DNA of 64,000 nucleotides from Girardinichthys multiradiatus (GCF_021462225.1 NC_061815.1:50568873-50632872); one strand, 5' to 3'. Shown: positions 31,673-46,345, counted from the stretch's first letter. Numbers and translations are program-made. The notes: generated by a model not told the origin, from the sequence alone.

Positions 31673-31928
31673 GCCCCTTTTCCATCAGAACCTACTCAGC
31701 GCTGTTAGTCTCGGATCAGTTCTACTCTAGACGGGTTGGTTCAATTTCAATTAAACAGTCTTTTGACGTCACATTATCCGCACAAATCGGCTCGGTTGGA
31801 ACCGCATCAAAGCAGGTCCTAAAATTAAGAACAGTTCTACATAACCATTACTAATTTTTCCATCGGTAACCTAAAAAGGGAGTGGAACTGTGCCAAACCG
31901 GGCTGAGTAGGAACCAGTGGAAAAGGGT
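31673..31928. mobile_element. MITE with about 28-bp terminal inverted repeats
   Basis: The left end GCCCCTTTTCCATCAGAACC continues TACTCAGCGC. The right end GGGCTGAGTAGGAACCAGTG continues GAAAAGGGT. They are inverted repeats with a few mismatches. 256 bp long, with no coding capacity. Target duplication not certain. Confidence 0.7.
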
Positions 31929-32181
31929 CACTAGTTGATTGTCTGTGGTGGTTTTCGCTGCCTGAATATTTACAGCTTAATTTATCTTTCCTGTACAAGA
32001 GGAAAATGGAGGAGCCTTCTTTGAGCCAGCTGTCCATCAGTGTGCAGCAACAGTTAGGGAAGGAGCAATGCTTTGTTACATTATGACACATCCAGCCACC
32101 CAGGCTGTACAGCATGCGTCATCTTGAGTCACCTTGAGATTTTAATTAATATCTCACTAAAAGACTGTTTTAAAACTGCAC

Positions 32182-33140
32182 CATCCATCCATCCATCCGT
32201 TCATCTGAAGTTGGATCTTCAAGGATCACCTTTAAGCTTCACCTCCACAGATCGAAGCAACCAAAGAAGCAGCTCTGATCCATCCAAACATCTCATTTCC
32301 ATGATCTAGAACCTGAATAAAGTTGTTCTCTTGGTTTTTATCTGTCTTTGTTTTAATTTTATGCCTAATTGTGTGGTTTTGTGGTTGTTGAATCTTCTGC
32401 TGATGATTTTATTGGTAACTGTTGTTAATCAGAACTCCTCCTACTCCTCCAATCCACACATCCGTCCTACATCCTCCATTTTTGAAAACAATCTGCCAGA
32501 TCCTGCATCCCATCTCGAGAGCCTAACCCGGACTGGGTCTGCATGATGGAGGTTTGAACCCAAAGCTGGATGAAGCCATCACATGGTTTGGTATTTAAAT
32601 GCTGCCAGGAAAAACCAAACGGCCACATCCAGACTGACTTCATGAAAACATTTTTCCCTCTGCAATCCTCCTCTGTAATACCAACCCTCTGCAGATCCTC
32701 CTTCACTACATCATCTCCATACTAAACACCATAACAGGTATAAGAACCAGGAGAACCTTCCACTACTTCAGCAATCCTTCTGTCACAGATCAGCACTGCC
32801 ATTCATCTCCATCCAATCCACCCTACCTGTGCTCCTCACATCTTCTGAGCTCTGCTAGATGCTCAGGATAGTTAACCCCAGGGACTTGAAATCATCCACC
32901 TTCAGTGCCTTCTAACATCTGCTCTATGAAGATATACAAAAACAAAGAGAAACTCCTGACGTTTTCCATTAACCATCTCAAAGCAAACATCACGTCTAGG
33001 GAGGCTCACTGATCCTCAGCCTTTGGCTTTATCATCTCCTTCCCAGAATTTTAGGGCGTTCCTCCTTGGGGGATACCACTGTTGTTCCTGCAGTTCTGCA
33101 GATCAACTCGGTTCTTGAAAACTGGTACCAGTACAGCTGC
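32182..33140 (-). mobile_element. Rex3-like (RTE clade) LINE fragment
   Basis: Minus-strand remnants in family order: VPVFKNRVDLQNCRNNSGI near 33,130-33,075 (the RT entry block), VDDFKSLG near 32,900, and MKEDLQRVGITEEDCRGK near 32,700. It ends in a GATGGATGGATGG tail at 32,182-32,200, as expected for Rex3. Heavily mutated and internally deleted. Confidence 0.6.
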
Positions 33141-33588
33141 TGTCATTCACACATTTTTTTGGCAGAAACAATTTTTAATTAGGGTTAATTACACTTGACT
33201 TTATTTCAAATTTATTTTTATTTATTAAAAAATTTTTTTCCTTTGATTATTTTTAGTATTATTCATTCTGGGCCTGTTCAGAGCTTCATAAAGCCCGGAT
33301 TCTGAGTTTATGAAGTGTTGATTTTGGTTTCGGCCCACCTAACAGAACTGTTTGACCGAACATACTAAAGTTTACAGAGAAAACTTCAGAGACAGAACAT
33401 TTTTTCATGCAGCTGCATCCCTCCATCTGTGAACCGACAGCTGGACTCAGTCCATGCCTGCAGGACGCTCTGCAGGCTCAACTTGGTTTAATCTCTCAAT
33501 GTTGATGGCAGAGATAGGAACTGAGGTTCATATAAGTGGGTTTAAAATGACAGGGAATTCCATATTTCCAGGCAGGAAGGCCTTCCCT
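33141..33588. other. unassigned DNA
   Basis: AT-rich DNA; no feature supported. Confidence 0.4.
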
Positions 33589-35250
33589 GTGTTGGGACCC
33601 AGCCATGAGTTACAACATTAAAGGCCAGTACGAACTTTTCTGGAACTTTCAAAATAAATCGCATCAACCTACTTCCAGCACAGCCAGGAACAGGAACAAG
33701 ACGGGTAACGACGGACTTCCCGTGACGTCACTGTTTGAATTAAAAACCCAGCGTCCCAACAAACAGATCTCTTCCACGCAGGTCCCCAGTGGAGCTGGAA
33801 GGAGAGACAGCTAACGTCTCTTTGCTGACAGACATAACTCTTCAAACTGGATCCAAGAGTGTCATAAGATCACGCGATCATACGCACTAAGTTAAGTAGG
33901 AATGAATTGCTGTTTGTGTATCTGGTATTCATTCATGAACGGGGTAATTAAGGTACAAGCATTGCTTGACTTTTCTCTCTGAGGTCTACAGAAGCAACCT
34001 GTGTTCCCAGAGAGTTCCCAGCAGAGACCCTGTCTCTACGACGCCGAGTGGAGCAGTTTTCCCAGTCTGAAGGAAGGACAACGGGACCACAACACAACAC
34101 GCCGCTCTGCGTGCAGTTCGGCCCGGGCTGGCAGAACGAGCCACCCCACCCCACAGGCCCAGACAACTTCTCCTCAGTACGGTTCACGTAGAGGTAGTGT
34201 TTGGGCAGAGAAGATTAGTTTAGAGTTAAATAATCTAAATAATGTTCGTTTATTGACGTTTGTTTTTGTTTGTGTTGAAAAACTCAGCTACAGTAAGTGC
34301 TAGCAGACTAGCACTCAGCTAAGGATGTGTTCTGTCTTTTAAAGTTGAGACAAACTTTATTTAAAGGGTGGTTTTTAAACACAGAAGACCCGCCATAACA
34401 CAGCGTCCACGAATATGCATTTTAACCCTTTTATTAGTGGTATTTCAAAGGTATGTTTGATTCTAGTAACCAGCTATAAGCTTCTTTTGTTAGCGCCAAC
34501 CGCTAACGGCTAACAACACGTTCTCGCCCACTTTATGAGTCAGCTGAAGATCATTTACCCAGAAAGGTTGTTAGTTTCCAATCTAGGAAATAATATTTCA
34601 CTAAATATTATTTTAATAAACGTGATAACTAATTAAACACCATTTAGACCCATTTATCCAGAAAGGTTTGGTTCTTATTCAAAATAATATTTCCTTAAAA
34701 ATTATTTGAATATTTCTTTAAATATTATTTTAATAAATAAAAGCAGCTAATTAAACACTATTGAGAATTAGTCATCCAGAAGGTTGATTTTATTCAGCAA
34801 ATCATTCTTTAATATGTTATTTTATGAAAACAATGTTAGAAGGAATACCAATTATAGCCTAATTTAGTTCCAAGACTAACTTAACTTCACTTCCAGATTC
34901 TTCAAGATAATCCTTGGTTCTCAAACATAAACATTTCATGGTAATGTTGCATCATTCTTTTGGTCATAATTTTCAATCATCTTTAATCAACTTGTTTATA
35001 TTGTACATAGTCCATTAGTCTTCATTATTCTTTAATTCTGCTTGGTAGTTTAGTTGGATTGTTTTAGCAAAGTAAAGAGTTTGTTGATTGAAATATGTTT
35101 GACTTTGAGTTGACTTATTTTTGTTAATAAATTCTTGTATTTTAAGAAATTGTGTGAATTTATTCTGCATGTGTATTTTACACAGTGGACAAATATGATT
35201 TCCTTTCATTGCATGATTATGTTTGTATTTTGCATGTTTGTGTGGTTGTA
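33589..35250 (+). mobile_element. probable LTR-type retroelement remnant (uncertain)
   Basis: Starts TGTTGGGACCCAGCCATGAG. GC content shifts from a balanced head (33,600-34,420) to an AT-rich body (34,420-35,250), with no long coding frame. The overall look, a TG start and a long non-coding leader, fits an LTR plus leader of a fish retrotransposon. No reverse transcriptase is present, and no matching second LTR was found. Confidence 0.3.
34549..34800 (+). repeat. three degenerate tandem units of about 70-120 bp
   Basis: Each unit starts with a CATTTACCCAGAAAGGTTG-like segment (34,552, about 34,650 and about 34,768), followed by AATAATATTTC and TATTATTTTAATAAA words and ending AACTAATTAAACACCATT or a variant. 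Units have drifted strongly. Confidence 0.65.
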
Positions 35251-35279
35251 GTTCATTTCTTTTCCTCTGTAATTCAAAG

Positions 35280-36070
35280 ACATTCTGAACTGAAGTCCGG
35301 CTGTGTAGTAAGGAGGTGGAGCGCAGGTGTCGGTAGAGACTAATTAACGCCAGATGAAAGGAGCTGAGGAAGCAGAAAGGGGGACTTGATGGGTGGCTGG
35401 AGACAGATATGCTCCGGGATGAGGAGCAAGTGAGACCCGCATGCTGCGTACCCAGAAGGTGGACAGACGGCCCAGTGTAGATGACCAGGGCAAAGGTGGA
35501 CCTCTGCCCGTGCTTGTGAGTAGTGTTCTATATCGGTCTGAGACGATTGGAGATTACTGCCGGAAAGCGTGCCATTCAGCAGAGGCGTGGCGTATTGGTT
35601 CTGGCGCCTCCATGTTTTTCCTGTTGTTATCCTGGCCTGGCGGGGCGTGTGGCAAGCCGGAGGAGAGGAGCGGTCCTGGGGCGCCACCAGACCAGCTGTG
35701 TGCAGACGCAAGAAGTAAGCTGTGGACAGACCAGTGCAATCGGAGGAGATATCGCTAGTGGGGCTCAAGCAGGGGCTCCCAGGCGATGGGTGGTTCACCA
35801 AGCAACTTTTAAGGACTACTATTGGACTGTTTTTTTTAAAAAAAATCTGTTTTGTGGAATACAACAGGGTGTTTGTTCTTAAGGTATTTGAGTTGTTTGC
35901 TTCCCTTGGGTACAAGAAGGTGGAGTTTGGGGCCATATATTGGCCACATGTACAGAGTTTTGCTGTTAAATAATTCCTGGCTCAACCCTTTCAATTTTGT
36001 TCTAATACCACCACCTTACTGGGCTGGAATTCACAGGATAACCCTTAACAGGCCGAAATATTATTTCATA
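35280..36070 (+). other. GC-rich unclassified block
   Basis: Clearly richer in G and C than both flanks, with overlapping open frames on both strands (for example 35,340-35,936 minus and 35,523-35,882 plus), none of which resembles a protein family I recognise. Probably part of a retroelement or a UTR-like repeat. Confidence 0.3.
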
Positions 36071-36122
36071 AAATATTAAAGTATCAATATTAAATAACAT
36101 ATTTATATTCATAATAACAACA

Positions 36123-36198
36123 CCTGTCTGTGTGTGTGTTTGTGTGTGTGTGTGTGTGCGTGTGTGTGTGTGTGTGCGTGTTTGTGTGTGTGTGTGTG

Positions 36199-36245
<47 letters not shown>
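36123..36245 (+). repeat. (TG)n microsatellite
   Basis: About 120 bp of TG with scattered TGCG and TTTG interruptions. Confidence 0.95.
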
Positions 36246-36247
<2 letters not shown>

Positions 36248-36522
36248 AGTCTGATTGTACAGCATGCTCACAGCAGACAGATCTGTGTCAGGGGGACTTT
36301 CTGGGATTTCATCAACATAAATCAGCTACACTTCTGTTTCTGAAATCCAGATCACAATATATATTCCTAGATGTTCTGCCTACTTTTTCATTAACGTTCT
36401 CATTGACGTTTTGTGATATAGTAAGGTGGAAGAATTTGGTGACAGAAATATCATTGAAGCATCTGACTGTACTGACTGGAGCTTTAATTTTAGAGAACAG
36501 TGTTATAGAACAGAGTTATAAT

Positions 36523-38199
36523 ATTCTAACTCGTCGTCTTACCGGGTCGCGGGGGCAGCAGACTCAGCAGAGACGCCCAGACGTCCCTCTCCCCAGACAC
36601 CTCCTCCAGTTCCTCCAGGGGGAGCCCAAGGCGTTCCCAGGCCAGCCGAGAGACATAGTCCCTCCAGCGTGTCCTGGGCCGTCCCCTGGGCCTCCTCCCG
36701 GTGGGACGTGCCTGGAACACCTCCTGAGGAAGGCGTCCAGGAGGCATCCGGTATAGATGCCCGAGCCACCTCACCTGGCTCCTTTCGATGTGGAGAAGCG
36801 GCTCTACTCCGAGCTCCTCACCCTATCTCTAAGGGAGTGCCCGGCCACCCTACGGAGGAAGCTCATTTCAGCCGCTTGTATCTGGGATCTTGTTCTTTCG
36901 GTCATGACCCAAAATTCATAGCTAGCCCATAGGTGAGAGGAAGTTAGACCGACAGGTAAATTGAGAGCTTTGCTCTTCTGCTCAGATCTCTCTTCACCAC
37001 AACAGACCGGCACAGCGCCCCCATTACTGATGCGGCTGCACCGATCTGTCTGTCGATCTCCCGCTCCATTCTGTTGTCATTCATGACCAAGACCCCAAGA
37101 CACTTTAATTCTTCCACTTGAGGCAGGAGCCCCCCTCCAACCTGACCACGTTATCTGCAAAAAGAAGAGACGAAATCCACTGGTCCCTTACCTGGACCCT
37201 TGGCTGCACAGGGAACAGGTCCGACTTAGTGCCAGCAATGTGGACAAAATTCCTCCTCCGCTTGTAAAGAGAACGGGTGGCCACTAATAAAGGGCTCCCA
37301 ACTCCGTACTCCTAGAGTGCCCCCCCACAGGGCACTACAAGGGACATGGTCAAATGGCTTCTCCAGGTCCACAAAGCACATGTGGACTGGCTGATCAACC
37401 TCCCATGAACCCTCGAGCACCATGTAGAGGGTGTAGAGGAGATCCTTGAAGTATTCCTTCCACCACCCGATAATGTACCCAGTCAAGGTCAGCAGCTCCT
37501 CAACCCCACTGTAAACAGTGTTGGTATCGGACGGTTTGCCAGAATCACTTTGAGGCCGATCGGTAGTCCTTCTCCGTGGCCTGACCGAACTCCTCCCAGG
37601 CCTCTGATACAGTCCGGGCTGCGGCAGGCTCGGCCTCACGGTATCTGTCAGAACCTCAGGAGTCCCAAAAGCCAACCACAGCCGATAGGACTCCCCATCC
37701 TCCCAATCACACCACTCCAGGTGTCACAGTCGTTTCCCACGTGAGCGTTGAAGTTCCCCAGCAGAATAACAGAGTCCCAGTGAGGGGCACTGTCCAGCAA
37801 CCCCAACAAGGACGCCAAGAAGGCTGGGTACTCCACACCACTGCTCAGTCTGTAGGCCGAAACAACAGTCAGAGACCTCTCCCCGACCTGAAGGCGCAGG
37901 AATCCGACCCTCTCATCCACTGGGGTAAACCCCAACATGAGATGGCTGAGCTGGGGGGCGACCCTCAAACCCATGCCAGCCCGCTGCCTCTCCCCGTGGG
38001 CCACTCCTCTCTCGAGATTGGTTCCAGAGCCCGTGCTGTTCATGGAGGTGTGCTAAACTGTTTCTAGCCGGTATCTCTCAACCTCCCTCAACCATCTCAC
38101 AGAGCCTAGGGGAGACCAGGGGCATTTAGGCCCCGGACAACATATTCTCTCGGGTCATGCAACCCCTCCACCACATTAAGGAGACGGTTAAAGGAGGAG
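36523..38199 (-). mobile_element. RTE-like LINE copy D, both ends present, internally deleted, 11-bp TSD
   Basis: The minus strand from 38,199 has a 5' leader, then endonuclease remnants ([35 protein letters not shown]), a linker (GYIIGWWKEYFKDLL), an RT fragment (VHMCFVDLEKPFDHVP), then the C-terminal part ([20 protein letters not shown] and [20 protein letters not shown]). Frames shift repeatedly. Target duplication AGAGTTATAAT at 36,512-36,522 and 38,200-38,210. More diverged than copies A-C, so older. Confidence 0.87.
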
Positions 38200-38210
38200 A
38201 GAGTTATAAT

Positions 38211-39172
38211 AATTAATGAAAAAGATGCTTTAAAATCTGCAGACATTTAATAAGAAAAAATATTTTAACTGTTCTTTAAATTAAATCCTGTTTAATTTTA
38301 ATAAGCAAGTGTTGCCATTTATTTAAAACAGGTGGCTGTGAAATAATGTCTTCCTCTCAGAAACACACAGCTCCAGAATTATTGATATTTTTCATAAACT
38401 TGGCTAAAACGAATGGGAGCAGATGGGTTTCTGTGACAGGCCACTGATAACAAAGTGCCACAGATCCAGTTACTAACTGGTTCTGGGTTGTCTCTTCTGT
38501 GTGGAAACAGTATTCGTCCCCGAGTTTAGGAGCCTTTTTATGTTTGAATTACTGAAGGCTGAAAAAAGATCAGGTCCAGAAAAATCTGGCTTATCTTCAA
38601 CCACATTCAGTTTTATTTTGTTCAAAATAATGGATGGTCTCTCAATTAAATTTTCCCCTATTCAGAACTTCATTATTATAAGTATAATTCAAAATAATTT
38701 CATTATTTTCATATTTTCAAATCTAAACTAGTAAAAAGAAATTGACACAAAATAAGAATAAAACTAAGATTAAGAACTAAAAAACGTATTTTTCTGAAGA
38801 CGCTCAGTGTTAAGTAAGAGACAAAGGAAGCCTGTAGAACTGTTGAACAGAACCACTTTTAAATATTACTACAAAGTCTAGCTGTTTGGAGGGAAAAGAT
38901 TATTAAAGCGGACCAGAACCGTCCATCTAAATAAACAACATTTTATGTCTGAATGACAGGATTTCTTATTTGAAATGAGAAATATAACTCCCGTCTGGGC
39001 CTCTGAATGATGGTTCTGTCTATGAGTTCAGAATGTCAGGATCCAGAATCATAACAGATCACCGTTAATATTATTCTGTTCAGTCCGGAACCATGAAGCA
39101 CTTCACCATACAGAGAATCCGTCTGTTACCGGGCTGCACACAACACCGTCTCAGATCCACAAGAAACATAGC
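38211..39172. other. unassigned AT-rich DNA
   Basis: No coding or repeat feature supported. Confidence 0.4.
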
Positions 39173-41909
<2,737 letters not shown>

Positions 41910-41921
41910 CACTTCTTTAAA

Positions 41922-42767
41922 GAGAGAGGATTTCGTCTCTTCTTTTTGCAGATGACGTGGTCCTGCTGGCCCCCTCTAGCCAAGACCTACAGCAGGCGCT
42001 GTGGCGGTTCGCAGCCGAGTGTGAAGCGGCTGGGATGAAGATCAGATCCTCCAAGTCCGAGGCCATGGTTCTCAATCGGAAAAGGGTGGCTTGTCCTCTT
42101 CAGGTAGGAGGGGAGTTCCTGCCTCAAGTGGAGGAGTTTAAGTATCTCGGGGTCTTGTTCACGAGTGAGGGAAGAATGGAGCGGGAGATTGACAGACGGA
42201 TCGGTGCGGCTGCCACAGTAATGGGGGCGCTGTGCCGGTCCGTTGTGGTGAAGAGAGAACTGAGCCGAAAAGCAAAGCTCTCAATTTACCAGTCGGTCTA
42301 CGTTCCTACCCTCACTTATGGCCATGAACTTTGGGTCATGACCGAAAGAACGAGATCCCGGATACAAGCGGCTGAAATGAACTTCCTCCGTAGGGTGGCC
42401 GGGCACTCCCTTAGAGATAGGGTGAAGAGCTCGGCCATCCTGGAGGGGCTCGGAGTAGAGCCGCTGCTCCTCCACATCGAGAGGAGCCAGTTGAGGTGGC
42501 TCGGGCATCTATACCGGATGCCTCCTGGACGCCTTCCTCGGGAGGTGTTCCAGGCATGTCCCACCGGGAGGAGGTCCAGGGGACGGCCCAGGACACGCTG
42601 GAGGGACTATGTCTCTCGGCTGGCCTGGGAACGCCTTGGGCTCCACCCGGAGGAGCTGGAGGAGGTGTCTGGGGAGAGGGACGTCTGGGCGTCTCTGCTG
42701 AGTCTGCTGCCCCCGCGACCCGGTCCCAGATAAAGCGGAAGACGACGAGTACAAGTACGAGTACGAG
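41922..42767 (+). mobile_element. RTE-like LINE copy C, 5'-truncated, 12-bp TSD
   Basis: Begins inside the RT catalytic block ([15 protein letters not shown], first codons out of frame with a start at 41,957) and keeps one clean 258-residue frame to the natural stop at 42,733: [40 protein letters not shown], and [20 protein letters not shown]. Tail of GAGTAC-type repeats. Target duplication CACTTCTTTAAA at 41,910-41,921 and 42,768-42,779. Perfect duplication and an unbroken frame indicate a young insertion. Confidence 0.92.
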
Positions 42768-42779
42768 CACTTCTTTAAA

Positions 42780-43540
42780 AACACAAAGTCTCTCAGATCC
42801 CAACGCTGACATGTTAACTGAGCGTTGCTGATAAAAAAAACAGAAAGCTTTAATATAACATGACTTTTATTTATACATATTACAATATGGAAGTATATTT
42901 TTAATATTAAACAAATGCATTGGAATGCTGTGTGAATTTCATGTGTAGTTTTTATATGAATAATGATGGATTTTCCTGTAATGATCCTACCAGCTCTTAC
43001 TGCAGCTCGCTGCATCTTCTGCAGCTTCATCACGCAGACGACTGCAAGACAAAGTCCAGCGCGGCTCTTATTGACAGTCGGAGGTTGGAAGCGCCGAGTC
43101 TGCAGAACGTGCCTCAGCGAACACAGACTTAATTTAGTAAATTATTTATGCCACAAGAATCTCTCAGCAGCCAAACTGCTGAGCAAATGAGATTTTAAAA
43201 GCACCAAAGTTTGAACACATTTTAAAATGTGCAAAAGAGATGATTAAGTTCTGATCATATTTGGAACTTATGGGCTCTGAAACAGAACCAGCATGTAGAT
43301 TTGTCCGCAGTGATCTGGAGCGACTTCCAATTTGTGAGAACAGAACCAAGACGCTCTGAAATGCAGCCTGTCAGTTCGGGTCAGAGGGCAGAGATTGTGG
43401 TTTGTCGACACTCTGAACCACTTGACTCAGTCCTGACCCGCCAGCCAGACAGTTGATGTGACGCTTTTACAAAACTCTTCACCCTGTTAGCCTCCTGTCA
43501 GACCATCAACCCAAGAACACAGATTAACAGCCTCTAAATA
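42780..43540. other. unassigned DNA
   Basis: No feature supported between the LINE and the next Tc1. Confidence 0.4.
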
Positions 43541-44745
43541 CAGTGGCGACCAAAAGTATTCATACCCATCAAAGTGTGTCCTGCATGTGAATTCAGGCTA
43601 AATCCAGTAAAACCAACGCTCCTAAAAGTCTCTTAAACAATAACCAGAGTCCAGCTGTGTCTGAATGCAGACGTTGTGTTTCTGGCCTCAGATGTTCTTT
43701 TGAGAACAAACAGCATCATGAAGACCAAGGAGCACAGCAGACAGGTCAGGGAGGAAGTTCTGGTTCAGTTTAAAGAAGGGTTAGGTTCTATAACAATATC
43801 CAAGCTTTGACCATCTCACAGAGCTCTGTTCAATCAATCATCTGAACATGGAGAGAGGATCCACCTACCAAGACATGGAGGTCCACCTTAACTGACAGGC
43901 TGGGTAAAGAGAGCATCCAAGAGGCCTATGGTAACTCTTGAGGAGCTGCAGAGATCCACAGCTCAGGTGAGGAGAATTTGTTCACAGCCCAACTACTAGT
44001 CATGCACTACTGACCTTTATGGTAAAATGAGAAGACGAAAGCCAGACTAAGTCCATGTAGGAGACACAGCAAACATGTGGGGGAAGGTGCTCTGGTCAGA
44101 TGAAACCAATTTGGCCAACATGGAAAACTAACACTGAACATCACCATCAACAGACCAGCTCCACTGTCATGTAACAGTGACCCACATGCAAGGAGGAGGC
44201 GGGTGGGAAAAATAAACCACTGACCTAAAAAAGGAAATTCAAAAACATGTAAAATAATACAAAACAAGATGAACATAAAAAGGCAGGTGTGAGTAACAGG
44301 ATTACCTGACCAAGAGCTGACAAACACATATTTAAGTTGGAGAGGTGATTGCTGAACAAGGAACAGGCAGCTGATTAGAAAAAGGGTGCAGCTGTGAGGG
44401 ACGGACGGAGCTGAAGTAGAACTGAGGAAATGGCTGATAGAACATAGAGGACAGAACCAGAGGATAAATATGAAGTACCAAAATAAAGCAAAATACAAAT
44501 CCAAAGTCACAAAAATCCTGGCACACACAGTGAAACATGGTGATGACCTGCAGATAGACATGTAGAGAACGGTGGTTCTTTAGTTTACACTATTTTTACA
44601 TTTTTATTTATAAAATGTTTTGAAAACTGTAAATCATGTTCCTTTCACTTTATGCTTTACTTTGTGTTGGTCTGTCACAAAAAATGGTAGTAAAATATTT
44701 TAAAGTTTAGAGTTTTAATGTGGCAAAATGTCGAGAAACTGAACT
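43541..44745 (+). mobile_element. Tc1/mariner-like relic with an insertion
   Basis: Left terminus CAGTGGCGACCAAAAGTATT, then a Tc1 transposase relic in order: GCATCATGAAGACCAAGGAG (start), CTACCAAGACATGGAGGTCC, AAGAGGCCTATGGTAACTCT, GTGCTCTGGTCAGATGAAAC, then after the insert ACAGTGAAACATGGTGATG and the Tc1 tail GTTGGTCTGTCACAAAAAAT. Inactive. Confidence 0.75.
44155..44528. mobile_element. about 370-bp unclassified insertion in the Tc1 relic
   Basis: The Tc1 text breaks after GAACATCACCATCAAC and resumes at ACAGTGAAACATGG. The insert has no protein and no clear TIR; possible short ACAG-type flanks. Class unknown. Confidence 0.5.
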
Positions 44746-44759
44746 GAACTGAGAAGTAG

Positions 44760-45189
44760 AGGAATGCATATCTGCCCTGTAGATTCACCTAAATCTGATA
44801 ATAACTCCCACTGGAGGTCCTGTCAACATAAAGTCACTGATCATGACTCATCCTGGATTTGTTTGGCAGCTGGGCTGAACAATGAGATCAATGGGACAGT
44901 TCAAGGAACTTAGTGAAGATCTGGTGAAGATCTGAGGAGGAGAGGTTTGGAAAGTCTTTAGGACCGATAGCTAAACATCTACAGGTTCCATCATCAGTTC
45001 AAACAACTGTACAGCCTGATAGGCCTGATCAGTGACCAGGTCTGAAACTCAAAAATCTGATGTTTTTTTGTAATCAGTGAACGCACCAACAACACAGGTG
45101 TGGATGCTGTTACTGAGTGAAGAAGACTCAACGTTAGCTATCCTCATTATGAGTCCGGTGTTTAACATGAAGTCAGAGGATGACATAAG
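44760..45189 (+). mobile_element. faint Tc1-like relic
   Basis: Text such as CATCTACAGGTTCCATCATC and TTCAAACAACTGTACAGCCT resembles the middle of Tc1 transposases, but it is too decayed for a firm call. The copy may extend to the SINE. Confidence 0.35.
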
Positions 45190-45202
45190 AAGGTACACTG
45201 TA

Positions 45203-45416
45203 GAGGGCGCGGCACTGGTGGTGTAGGGGTTAGTGCGCGACCACATATAGAGGCTATAGTCCTCGAAGTGGTCGTCCCGGGTTCGAGTCCCGGACCCAGC
45301 GACCTTTGCCCAATGTCTCCCCGTCTCTTTGCCACTCCTTCCTGTCTGCCTACTGTCAAAATAAAGGCCTCTAGTGCCAAAAACATTATTTAAAAAAAAA
45401 ACAAACAAAAAAAACA
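45203..45416 (+). mobile_element. tRNA-derived SINE with perfect 13-bp TSD
   Basis: A tRNA-like head with A box (TGGTGTAGGGGTTAGTGCGC) and B box (GGGTTCGAGTCCCGG), then a body ending AAAATAAAGGCCTCTAGTGC and an A-rich tail. Direct repeats AAGGTACACTGTA at 45,190-45,202 and 45,417-45,429. Pol III promoter boxes are intact, so it may be transcribable. Same family as 275-470. Confidence 0.9.
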
Positions 45417-45421
45417 AAGGT

Positions 45422-45690
45422 ACACTGTATAGCCAGAAGTATTGGGTCCCAGCACCAGATCATTAAGTTCTGGTGTTCCGATTACCTGCAGGTGTGGAGA
45501 AACTGACCCGCCTGCATAGAGTCGTGACCTCAACCATCTTAAACTTTGGGATAAATTAAAGCAGAGGCTGCAGTTCTGGTTTTCTCCTCTAACTATGAAG
45601 ACACTCCTAAACCTTCCAGTTAAACGGAAGACTGAACAGAACTCAGCAAAGGTGCTGTGTTCTGCAAATGTTGGCAGCCTTTTGGGAATC
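45422..45690 (+). mobile_element. Tc1-like relic, 5' terminus plus 3' coding fragment
   Basis: Starts CACTGTATAGCCAGAAGTAT, a Tc1-type terminus. It jumps to TTTGGGATAAATTAAAGCAG and ACACTCCTAAACCTTCCAGT, which correspond to the C-terminal end of the transposase, so the middle is deleted. Confidence 0.5.
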
Positions 45691-45969
45691 TCGGAGTTCA
45701 ATGACTGCTGTTCAAATGCTAACCGTGCTAGCCACAACCTAGCAGTCTAAAATCTCTCCAGGATCATTCTGTCCGTGTTTTACTATATTGGAAAAACTCA
45801 GTTTTACAGAGAATGATCTCTGACAGCCGGATAACGTCGCCGCTGCTCCTCAAACAAATAATCACGGATAACTCAAGTTGGAAGGAAAAATAAAATGTGG
45901 ATTCTGTTTTTAAATCTGACTTTAGTTTTGAAACAGAAGATACAATCAGCATCAAAGCTTTGCAAAAAC

Positions 45970-46345
45970 CAGGGATTGGAAATTGTTGGTGAATCTGCTG
46001 TCAGCATTTATATCTGGAAGAAGACCCAAACTTCAAGCCTGCAATGAAGTAGAAACTCCTCAGTGTTACTGGGAACAGTGAAGATCTAACATCACCATGG
46101 ACTGAGTTCTCGGAAAGAAGCAACTGATTTAAATTTGCACCTTCACGTTGGGCTCAAATCTGCAGCTGTGCACATGGAGAAGTCAGATGTCCTCTAGAGA
46201 AAACATTTCATGGTCAGATGAGATTGAGTTGTTTGGACGCAGAGAAGAAGGATGTTTGCAGGAGTCCAGGTGAGGCTTTCAGACATAAGAACACTGTACC
46301 AACTGTTAAGCATGGCGACGGTGGGATCATGCTGTGGGAAACTTT
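45970..46345 (+). mobile_element. Tc1-like relic
   Basis: Contains TGGTCAGATGAGATTGAGTT and the later ACTGTTAAGCATGGCGACGG and TGGGATCATGCTGTGG blocks, the order of a Tc1 transposase core. No TIR located. Confidence 0.6.

Noticed and set aside
35340..35936. 198-residue minus-strand frame in the GC-rich block as a gene
   Set aside because: Overlapping frames on the other strand are just as long, and none matches a family; composition explains them.
44007..44561. 184-residue minus-strand frame rich in hydrophobic residues as a membrane protein
   Set aside because: It lies antisense over a Tc1 relic and its insertion; the hydrophobicity comes from reading A-rich transposon DNA backwards.
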